Shown here: positions 30,821 through 36,356 of the stretch, in pieces
Position numbering within the stretch: the stretch's first letter is position 1
Layout of the letters: each line of letters starts with the position of its first letter
Assembly (NCBI RefSeq): GCF_030160755.1
Contig: NZ_BSOY01000021.1
Location: forward strand, 1-36,356
Reading direction: 5' to 3'
DNA: 36,356 nucleotides
Source: Brevundimonas denitrificans
Lineage (GTDB): Bacteria > Pseudomonadota > Alphaproteobacteria > Caulobacterales > Caulobacteraceae
Notes under the pieces: generated by a model
Seen by the model: only the letters and a program-made list of their open reading frames with translations
Databases searched by the model: none
Told to the model about the DNA's origin: nothing
Translations under genes and position numbers: made by a program

Positions 30821-30854
30821 AATTGCAAAGCCCCGGACCTTGCGGACCGGGGCT
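30821..30854 (-). terminator. terminator after the 51-residue gene
   Basis: On the minus strand AGCCCCGG pairs with CCGGGGCT, with one T-T mismatch and a further CC/GG pair around a GCAA tetraloop, followed by TTTGCAATT. It starts 40 bases after the stop of the small gene at 30894-31049. Confidence 0.7.
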
Positions 30855-30893
30855 GTGTCGTCTGCGGCGCCGTGCGCCCGAAAGGCGTCGTGG

Positions 30894-31049
30894 CTAGTCG
30901 CGCTTGCGAAGCTTGATGGGCACGAAGTTCGACGGGTGGCTGACCACGCGGTCGCCGGCCCCATGGCCGTTCTTCGTATTCACCAGCATCCCGCCCCACA
31001 GGGCGAAGGACATCATGGCGTGCTGCAGATTGCGGTCTCGGTCTTTCAT
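30894..31049 (-). CDS. 51-residue small protein
   Basis: The ATG at 31049 follows AAAGGAG by about seven bases. The protein begins MKDRDRNLQHAMMSFALWGG, continues MLVNTKNGHGAGDRVVSHPS and ends NFVPIKLRKRD: a charged start, a short hydrophobic middle and a basic end. A good terminator follows, so this is a self-contained transcription unit that can easily be missed because of its length. I do not recognise a family. Its composition (Met, Asn, His, Lys) is unlike chance open frames in this GC-rich DNA. It diverges from the DUF1289 gene across an AT-richer 153 bp. Confidence 0.75.
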   Translation of the reverse strand: MKDRDRNLQHAMMSFALWGGMLVNTKNGHGAGDRVVSHPSNFVPIKLRKRD

Positions 31050-31202
31050 CTGGCGTCTCCTTTCGAGTGATTGATGAAAAGAGACGCGTCGTGCTTTTCG
31101 GGGATCTCACCGTCATAGTCGTTTCGCGTCATGGTCAAGCTAACGCCGTGACACGAAAATTGCAACCCATTTTACTCCGCTGCCGGACCATATTTCGCAT
31201 TC

Positions 31203-31421
31203 ATGTCATCAACTGTCGCTCAAGCGCCTCAGGGCCCGCCTCGCAGCATCGCCACGCCGTGCGTCAAGGTCTGCGTCGTCGACGGCGCCACCAGCCTCTG
31301 CCTCGGCTGCTGGCGCACCCTGTCCGAGATCGGCGGCTGGAGCGGGTTCACCGACGCGGAACGGGCGGCGATCATGGCGGAGCTGCCCGCGCGCGAAGCG
31401 CGCGGAGGGTGTGGGGCGTAG
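31203..31421 (+). CDS. DUF1289 protein, 72 aa
   Basis: A small Cys-rich cytoplasmic protein of the DUF1289 family. The signature is complete: PCVKVCVVDGATSLCLGCWR then TLSEIGGW, four cysteines (CxxxC...CxxC) suited to binding zinc or an iron-sulphur cluster. Its function is not established; it is common in proteobacteria. The last five codons (GGA GGG TGT GGG GCG, encoding GGCGA) and the stop lie in a heptamer repeat array, so the final cysteine is encoded by the repeat. Confidence 0.92.
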   Translation: MSSTVAQAPQGPPRSIATPCVKVCVVDGATSLCLGCWRTLSEIGGWSGFTDAERAAIMAELPAREARGGCGA

Positions 31422-31509
31422 GGTGTGGGGTGAGGGGTGAGGGGTGAGGTGAAGGCCCGCGCGGACGTTTGCTTCGTTTCACACCCCACACCCCACACCC
31501 CACACCCTC
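31405..31509. repeat. heptamer palindrome element of a second type, copy E
   Basis: The left arm (31405 to about 31450) is a tandem array of TGGGGTG/AGGGGTG heptamers; the right arm (about 31479-31509) is CACCCCA three times and CACCCTC. The arms pair with about 29 of 33 matches around a short GC-rich loop. Layout matches the AGTGGYY elements (tandem heptamers as inverted arms, starting at a stop codon), but the heptamer differs, and it lies between two genes in the same direction. Confidence 0.8.
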
Positions 31510-31613
31510 TCTCCCCTTTAACCCCCCGCAAACCACGCCCCTTCACCGCATGCCAACCGCCGTGTGCGACAGGGGAGGGGCCGCAGAAGCGGCGCGTTCA
31601 CGGCGAGCTGCGT

Positions 31614-32147
31614 ATGCGTTTCGACCTTTCCTCCTTCGGAGTCATGGCCCTGGCCGTGGCGTCCGCCCTGACCACCGCCTGGTGGCTGAACCACGCCGAC
31701 GCGCGGGGGCAGGCGCACGCCGCCACGCCCGCGGCCGTTTACGCCCCTGCCGACGCCCCTGCCCACGGCGGCCCGGCCCAGGTGCTCAAGGCGGCCGACG
31801 GCCATTACTGGGCTGACGCCCTGATCGACGGCCAGAACGGACCTCGGGCCGTGCGCGTCATGGTCGACACCGGCGCCAGCGTCGTGGTTCTGACCCCGGC
31901 CGACGCCGCCCGCCTCGGCCTGCGGCTCGGGACCGGCGACTTCTCCGCCACCGTCATCACCGCCTCCGGCCCCGTCCGCGCCGCCCCGGTCGCCCTGCGG
32001 ACGGTGGCCGTCTCCGGCGCGCGCGTCGAACAGGTCGAGGCCCTGGTCGTCGAGCGCGGCCTGCCCCACAGCCTGCTCGGCATGAGCTACCTCGGCCGCC
32101 TGTCGTCCTTCAGCGCCACGCCGGTGGGGCTGACGTTGCGGCCGTAG
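31614..32147 (+). CDS. retropepsin-like aspartic protease, membrane-anchored (177 aa)
   Basis: A clan AA aspartic protease of the TIGR02281 type. The N-terminal helix (SFGVMALAVASALTTAWWL) is a signal anchor or signal peptide; an Ala/Pro-rich linker leads to a retropepsin fold with the catalytic MVDTGASVVVLTPADAARLG (DTG motif) and the C-terminal GLPHSLLGMSYLGRLSSF. Active enzymes are dimers with one Asp from each subunit. It is expected to act in the periplasm. Physiological substrates of this bacterial group are not well known. I chose the ATG at 31614, since the open frame before it runs through repeat copy E. It ends at heptamer palindrome D. Confidence 0.9.
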   Translation: MRFDLSSFGVMALAVASALTTAWWLNHADARGQAHAATPAAVYAPADAPAHGGPAQVLKAADGHYWADALIDGQNGPRAVRVMVDTGASVVVLTPADAARLGLRLGTGDFSATVITASGPVRAAPVALRTVAVSGARVEQVEALVVERGLPHSLLGMSYLGRLSSFSATPVGLTLRP

Positions 32148-32255
32148 GAGTGGCCAGTGGCCAGTGGCTAGGGAACTGCGGCGGCACGTCCGGTGGACGC
32201 CTTCGAACACCGGTGACTGATCCAGCGACCACTAGCCACTAACCACTGGCCACTC
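32148..32255. repeat. heptamer palindrome element, copy D
   Basis: The left arm 32148-32174 (AGTGGCC, AGTGGCC, AGTGGCT, then AGGGAAC) pairs with 32229-32255 at about 23 of 27 positions. The loop (54 bases) begins ACTGCGGCGG, close to GCTGCGGCGG in copy A. The element starts at the first base after the aspartic protease stop and ends inside the stop codon of the convergent TauE-type gene. Confidence 0.85.
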
Positions 32256-33090
32256 AAAGCGCCTTCACCACCACCGCCCCCGCCGTCACCAGCAGCCACA
32301 CCGCGAACGCCCGTCGCAGCACGGCCCGGTCCAGCGAATGGGCCAGCTTCGCCCCCCAGGGCGCGACCGCCGTGGTCAGCACCGCCATCACCACCGCTCC
32401 CGGCACATTCACATAGCCCAGCGACAGCGGCGGCCGTCCGCCCGCGTCCCAGCCGAACACGACGAACCCCAGCGTCGCCGCCGCCCCGATGGCCAGGCCG
32501 AAGCCCGAGGCCGTCGCCACCGCCTGATGGATCGGCCGGCCGCACAGGGTCATCATCATGCCGCCGAAACTGCCGCCGCCGATCCCCATCATGGCCGACA
32601 GCCCGCCGATCACCGTCCCGGTGACGCGCCGCCCCCAGCCCTCCGGCAGGTCGCGCCTCAGCGTGACCCGCTCGGACAGCAGCCCCATCTGCGCCGCCAC
32701 GACCAGCAGGCAGACGCCATAGACGATGGCCAGCCCCTGCATCGAGGTGAACCCGGCGACCGCCGCCCCGACCAGCGCCCCCGCCGCCACCCACGGCGTC
32801 CAGGTCTTCAGCACCGCCTCATCCACCGCGCCGTGGGCCCGATGGGCCCGCAACGACCGCCACGAGGTCGCGACGATGGTCAGCAGCGAGGTCCCGATCG
32901 CCGTATGCAGATTGCCCTCGCCCCCGACCCCCAGCACCTCGAAGGCATAGAACACTGCCGGCACGATCACCGTCCCGCCCCCGACCCCGAACAACCCGGC
33001 CACCAGCCCCCCGACCAGCCCGGCCGCCGTCAGGGCGGCGAGCAGGAGGAGGAGGTCGGGGAGGGGGAGGGGGCCGAAGAGCGCGGTCAT
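32254..33090 (-). CDS. TauE/SafE-family membrane permease
   Basis: A 278-residue inner-membrane protein of the TauE/SafE family. Two related halves each begin with a Gly-rich motif: GGLVAGLFGVGGGTVIVPAV (about residue 27) and GLSAMMGIGGGSFGGMMMTL (about residue 163). About eight helices are visible. Members export or take up sulphur-containing anions or organic acids, but the substrate here is unknown. The start at 33090 has only a weak ribosome-binding site. It converges on the aspartic protease gene across palindrome D; a CCCTC-type repeat lies upstream. Confidence 0.92.
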   Translation of the reverse strand: MTALFGPLPLPDLLLLLAALTAAGLVGGLVAGLFGVGGGTVIVPAVFYAFEVLGVGGEGNLHTAIGTSLLTIVATSWRSLRAHRAHGAVDEAVLKTWTPWVAAGALVGAAVAGFTSMQGLAIVYGVCLLVVAAQMGLLSERVTLRRDLPEGWGRRVTGTVIGGLSAMMGIGGGSFGGMMMTLCGRPIHQAVATASGFGLAIGAAATLGFVVFGWDAGGRPPLSLGYVNVPGAVVMAVLTTAVAPWGAKLAHSLDRAVLRRAFAVWLLVTAGAVVVKAL

Positions 33091-33114
33091 GGGGCAGGGA
33101 TAGCGCACACTGAA

Positions 33115-33243
33115 CCCCTCTCCCATGGGGAGAGGGGCAGGGGTGAGGGGTTCCGGCGCCTGACACCGAAACCCCTCACCCTTTCGCGCAAGGACGATCG
33201 CTCCGCGCTCGTGCGCCCAAGCCCTCTCCCGCCGGGAGAGGGC
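33115..33243. repeat. CCCTCTCCC/GGGAGAGGG palindromic repeat pair
   Basis: Two hairpins with 10-bp stems and 3-base loops, CCCCTCTCCC-ATG-GGGAGAGGGG (33115-33137) and GCCCTCTCCC-GCC-GGGAGAGGGC (33221-33243), flank an inner inverted pair (GGGGTGAGGGGTT and AACCCCTCACCC). The GCGCAAGGACGATCGCTCCG stretch (33187-33206) recurs in this repeat family as I remember it. It lies upstream of the TauE-type gene, at the edge of the lower-GC region. Confidence 0.8.
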
Positions 33244-33333
33244 GCACGGTCCTCCGCAACCTTCCCCGGCTATGGGTAGCAAACACACCTTGACAACCGA
33301 GACCGTGGGAACCCCTGCCTTTATGGTGAGGGC

Positions 33334-33837
33334 ATGGCAAGTTCGATCATCCCTTTCGGCTCCGAGCATTCCGTCGCCCTTCACACCCTTGTCCGCAAAC
33401 GCGCCGAGCTGGACGGGGAGTTGGAGCAACATCAACGGCTCATTCGCGACCTTCAGAAGGCGATCCAAAACCTGGACGCGGTCCTTGTCCTGCTCAAACC
33501 GGACATCGACATCGGCGAAATCGCCCCGAAGCGGGCCCGGCCGACCCACGCCGCCGCGCCGGGAGAGATCACCGGCATTGTCGTCGATTGTCTGAGAGAG
33601 GCCGAAGGACCGCTCACATCGAGAGCGCTGGCACAGGCGGTCGTTGAGCGGCGAGACCTCGATCCCGCAGACAAGAAGCTGGAAATCACGATGGCCAAAC
33701 GCGTCCGAGCCTGTCTGAGGCCCTTACGACTGGCCGGACGAGTGCGCGCTGTGCCGATCGCGGGGGAACCGCAAGGTTGGGTTCTGGTCACCAAGCAGGC
33801 CAAGCATGCTGTTACTGTCCCGTTGGAGTTGGCCTAG
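33334..33837 (+). CDS. hypothetical protein with coiled coil and winged-helix-like C-terminus, 167 aa
   Basis: Residues 10-55 form a likely coiled coil (VRKRAELDGELEQHQRLIRD). After a basic Pro/Ala linker, residues 78-155 look like a winged helix: three helices (TGIVVDCLREAEGPLTSRAL; KLEITMAKRVRACLRPLRLA) and a beta turn with GWVLVTKQ. This suggests DNA or RNA binding but is not a family match. G/C use at third positions is lower than in the core genes, in keeping with acquired DNA. The following gene overlaps its stop by one base. Confidence 0.75.
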   Translation: MASSIIPFGSEHSVALHTLVRKRAELDGELEQHQRLIRDLQKAIQNLDAVLVLLKPDIDIGEIAPKRARPTHAAAPGEITGIVVDCLREAEGPLTSRALAQAVVERRDLDPADKKLEITMAKRVRACLRPLRLAGRVRAVPIAGEPQGWVLVTKQAKHAVTVPLELA

Positions 33838-34073
33838 TGAGCAGCCTGTCCTTCTTCCACGGAAACCAGCTCTGCCAGATCGCACCGGAGCGCGACGGCC
33901 GAGGGTTCATCGGGCTGCGAAACGGCCGAGTCGTCGCCACTGCGCCAGATCGCGCCAGTGTGGCTCGGGCATTGATCAAAGCGGCGCGCTGGCGAAAGGA
34001 CTTGACGGATGTGGCGGTGGGCTCACCCGCAACGTGGGCGGTCGAAGAACAACGGCATGTCAGAGAGTCGTAG
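33837..34073 (+). CDS. small hypothetical protein, 78 aa
   Basis: It begins with GTG at 33837, sharing the last base of the previous stop (TAGTG), so translation is likely coupled. The protein starts MSSLSFFHGNQLCQIAPERD and has a strand-rich middle (GFIGLRNGRVVATAPDRASV) followed by a helix (ARALIKAARWRKDL). No family was recognised. It is probably part of the same accessory unit as the gene before it. Confidence 0.6.
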   Translation: MSSLSFFHGNQLCQIAPERDGRGFIGLRNGRVVATAPDRASVARALIKAARWRKDLTDVAVGSPATWAVEEQRHVRES

Positions 34074-34167
34074 GGGCGTCTCGCCGCGAGCCCGGCCACT
34101 GCTAAAGGCCGCGTAGCTGCGACGATGGGCCGGTTGTGGCAGGCCCTATTCGTGCTACACGCACTCC

Positions 34168-34512
34168 ATGGAACGACGGCAGGCCAGATATGGACTGATG
34201 TCGGCGCTGCTGGCGCTGATCCTGGCGGTGTTCGTGTTGATTCCGACAGCCGACGCGGCGACCTGCGCGATTGAAGCCGAGGCGTCCCATTCAGCGGCCC
34301 TCACTCTGGAAGACGCGGGCGACGAGCCGGTCGAACCCGCCGATCATGCGGCCTGTCCGCACGGGCACTGCCACCACGGCGGGACGACCGTGCCATCGTC
34401 GCCCCAGCACGCGTCCGCCGATCCGATCACCGCTCTGAGGCTGTTGCGACCGGCGTCCGAGCCCCTGGCATCTCGCGCGCCGAGCGGCCTGGAACGCCCT
34501 CCCAGAGCCTGA
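34168..34512 (+). CDS. periplasmic His/Cys-rich protein upstream of czcC, 114 aa
   Basis: A signal peptide (about residues 1-30, ending TADA before ATC) is followed by an acidic segment and a metal-binding-like cluster ACPHGHCHHGG (C63, H65, H67, C68, H69, H70), with further His at 41 and 60. The C-terminal part is Pro/Arg-rich and disordered. Small proteins of this style are often found directly before CzcCBA-type efflux genes in alphaproteobacteria; I recall the context rather than a named family. A role in binding cobalt, zinc, cadmium, copper or nickel in the periplasm is inference. Confidence 0.75.
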   Translation: MERRQARYGLMSALLALILAVFVLIPTADAATCAIEAEASHSAALTLEDAGDEPVEPADHAACPHGHCHHGGTTVPSSPQHASADPITALRLLRPASEPLASRAPSGLERPPRA

Positions 34513-34569
34513 CGATGCCCGGCGCCTTTTGGCGCGCGTGAATCGTTTGGAACTGCTGGGATTTGGAAC

Positions 34570-35823
34570 ATGCCACCCCTGAAATCTGGTCGGTCGCGTC
34601 TTGCGATCGGCTGCGCCGTGGTCGCGATGGCGACGGCGGTCACCGGCCCTGCCTGGGCCGATCCCGCGCCCTCTTTCGAGGCGTTGCTTGAACGCATCGG
34701 CCTGACACCGATGACCGTGGAGGCCGATGCGCTGCTCGACGCGGCCGAGGCGCGGGTCCGTCAGGCGCGGGTTCGCCCCAATCCGGTGTTGGGACTGGAG
34801 GCGGAGAACGCCTTCGGCACCGGCCCATTCCAAGGCTACGACAACGCCGAGACCACCCTCTCCCTGAGCCAGGACCTCGAACTGTGGGGCCGCCGCAGCG
34901 CTCGTGTCGGTGTCGCCCGTGCCGAAGCCGGGACCGCCGCCCTGCGCCGGGACCTCGCCGACGTCGAGGCGGCGAGCCGACTGGCTCTCGTCTATGCAGA
35001 GGCCGAAGCGGCCGAACGGCGGTTCCAACTGGCCGAGGAGGCGCTGACGGTGACCATCGCCGATACCCGCGCTGCCCTGATCCTGGTGGAGGAAGGCCGC
35101 GAGCCGCTTCTGCGCGGCATCCAGGGTGAGACGGAAGCGGCGGCGGCGCGCGCGACGCTGGACGAGGCGCAGGCGGAACGCGACGCGGCCTTCGCCCGTC
35201 TGACCGCAGTAGCCATGCTGCCAACGCCGGTCACCTCGATCGATACGAGTCTGCTGGATAGAACCCCGGCCGGTGTGACCGTCGCCGTCGGGGCGGCTCC
35301 CGAGGTTCTGGTCGCTGAGGCGGAACGCGCCGCCGCAGAGAGCCGCATCGAGGTCGAACGGGTTCGCGCCCGCCCCGACGTCACCGCCTCCGTGGGCATC
35401 CGGCGCTACGAAGCCGAGGACGCCACGGCCCTGACCTTCGGCGTCAGCATGCCGTTGCCGCTGTTCGACCGGAACCGGGGCGCCATCGACGCGGCACGCG
35501 CCGAGTTCCGGGCGGCCGAGGCCCGGCTGATCGGCGCCCGTCAGGAGGCCGAGGCGGACCGCAACGCCGCCGAGGCCCGGCTCCGGGCTTCGGCCAGCCG
35601 GGTCGCCGCCGCCGATGCCGGCGTGACCGCCGCCGAAGAGGCCTACCGCCTTTCCCGGATCGGCTTCGAGGCTGGGCGCATCTCCCAACTCGAACTTCGC
35701 TCTTCGCGCGCCGCCCTGATCAACGCCCGCAACGCCGCCGTGGACGCCCGCCTCGCTCGCGTCCGCGCCGAAATCGACCTCGCGCGCCTGCAAGGCCGCG
35801 CCCCGTTTGGAACACAGCCATGA
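34570..35823 (+). CDS. czcC: TolC-family outer-membrane factor of a CzcCBA-type metal efflux system
   Basis: A 417-residue outer-membrane efflux protein. Signal peptide about residues 1-30 (ending PAWA before DPAPS), then two OEP repeats: the first with ARVRQARVRPNPVLGLEAEN and SLSQDLELWGRRSARVGVAR, the second with VSMPLPLFDRNRGAIDAARA. Long Ala/Glu-rich helices between them form the periplasmic tunnel. The combination with a following CusB/CzcB-type adaptor points to export of divalent metal ions across both membranes. The stop overlaps the next start (ATGA). The RND pump gene is expected just beyond the right edge. Confidence 0.9.
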   Translation: MPPLKSGRSRLAIGCAVVAMATAVTGPAWADPAPSFEALLERIGLTPMTVEADALLDAAEARVRQARVRPNPVLGLEAENAFGTGPFQGYDNAETTLSLSQDLELWGRRSARVGVARAEAGTAALRRDLADVEAASRLALVYAEAEAAERRFQLAEEALTVTIADTRAALILVEEGREPLLRGIQGETEAAAARATLDEAQAERDAAFARLTAVAMLPTPVTSIDTSLLDRTPAGVTVAVGAAPEVLVAEAERAAAESRIEVERVRARPDVTASVGIRRYEAEDATALTFGVSMPLPLFDRNRGAIDAARAEFRAAEARLIGARQEAEADRNAAEARLRASASRVAAADAGVTAAEEAYRLSRIGFEAGRISQLELRSSRAALINARNAAVDARLARVRAEIDLARLQGRAPFGTQP

Positions 35824-36356
35824 ACCGTATCCCTCAAATCAATCGAACTTGGCTCACGGCGGGGGTCGCCGCCGTCGTCGTCTTCGGCGGCGCTGGCATC
35901 TATGTCCTCACCCGCCCTGCGGCGGACCCGAGCGCCGCGGAGTCGGCTGAGGCCGAACACCTTGAAGAGGAAGGCGAGGAAGGCGTGCTCCTTCTGACGC
36001 CGGCGCAGATCGACGCTGCCCGTATCGCGGTAGTCGCGGTCACCGGCGGCGGCGGCAGCGAAACCCGCCTGTCCGGGCGGGTGGAACCCATGGTCGACGC
36101 TCGGGCGGCGGTCGCCGCCTCCGTGGGCGGCCGGGTCGAGCGGGTCCTGGTGGCGCCGGGACAGTCCGTCCGCGCCGGTCAGGCCCTGGCGGTATTGGTC
36201 AGCGGAGACGCGGCGGGGCTGCGAGCCGAGGTTGACGCCGCCCAGGCCAACGCGGTGGCCGCCGAGCAGGCCCACGAGCGCGAGGAAAGCCTCGCGGAGC
36301 AAGGCGTGGTGGCTGAGCGGGACGCCGAAATTGCCCACGCCCAGGCCCTGAGCGCC
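35820..36356 (+). CDS. czcB: CzcB/CusB-type RND periplasmic adaptor (incomplete, runs off the right edge)
   Basis: The first 179 residues of a membrane-fusion protein. A membrane anchor (WLTAGVAAVVVFGGAGIYVL) is followed by a Glu-rich linker, then VLLLTPAQIDAARIAVVAVT and the lipoyl half VAASVGGRVERVLVAPGQSV, typical of CzcB, and the start of the coiled-coil hairpin. It overlaps czcC by four bases, so the genes are translationally coupled. Metal specificity cannot be read from this part. Confidence 0.88.
   Translation, partial: MNRIPQINRTWLTAGVAAVVVFGGAGIYVLTRPAADPSAAESAEAEHLEEEGEEGVLLLTPAQIDAARIAVVAVTGGGGSETRLSGRVEPMVDARAAVAASVGGRVERVLVAPGQSVRAGQALAVLVSGDAAGLRAEVDAAQANAVAAEQAHEREESLAEQGVVAERDAEIAHAQALSA

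Noticed and set aside
33290..33320. TTGACA at 33290 as the -35 box of a promoter for the 33334 gene
   Set aside because: The only TA-rich hexamer downstream (TTTATG) is 24 bases away, too far for a sigma-70 promoter.

Overview
This window reads as chromosomal DNA from a high-GC alphaproteobacterium of the Caulobacteraceae, most likely Brevundimonas. That placement is inferred from very strong G/C preference at third codon positions, the gene set (S46 peptidases, a YfbK-like vWA protein with a TonB-box-like motif, RTX metalloprotease, DUF1289, DUF4126) and my memory of related genomes. No rRNA, tRNA, CRISPR array or insertion sequence was seen.

Layout. 1-2061: start of a membrane sensor, an uncharacterised protein, a two-CBS-domain protein and a small secreted protein. 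2161-9977: ALDH7-type aldehyde dehydrogenase, YcaQ-family DNA glycosylase, vWA lipoprotein-like secreted protein, Kef-type antiporter and DusA. 10090-14924: small membrane and hypothetical genes, plus a minus-strand folate-type operon in which a 26-codon membrane ORF overlaps a FolM-like reductase, followed by folB and two membrane-protein genes; a Nudix hydrolase and a YdcZ transporter diverge from it. 14941-21797: uvrC and pgsA, often neighbours in proteobacteria, here separated by a large RTX serralysin and a beta-carbonic anhydrase. 21974-26305: two tandem S46 dipeptidyl-peptidases. 26499-29457: a permease/ATPase/HlyD export operon. 29585-33090: a crotonase-like protein, several small genes, a retropepsin-like protease and a TauE/SafE permease. 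33334 to the end: lower-GC hypothetical genes, then a His/Cys-rich periplasmic protein, czcC and the start of czcB, which look like an acquired metal-efflux island running off the right edge.

The most unusual signal is a family of about 105-126 bp palindromic elements built from tandem AGTGGYY heptamers (3686-3790, 21851-21965, 29460-29585, 32148-32255). Every copy lies between two convergent genes, starting or ending within a few bases of a stop codon on at least one side. Four of the six convergent junctions in the window carry one and no other junction does. A fifth palindrome (31405-31509) has the same architecture with a different heptamer, and in two cases the repeat supplies the last codons of a neighbouring protein. 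Two other palindromic repeats (24059-24231, 33115-33243) are of the CCCTC/GAGGG type common in alphaproteobacterial intergenic DNA.

Other points worth following: overlooked small genes at 13835-13915 and 30894-31049; different residues at the S1-specificity position of the two S46 paralogues; and an exact 459-bp in-frame duplication period, a CxCxC motif and a PEVLPG-like tail in the serralysin.
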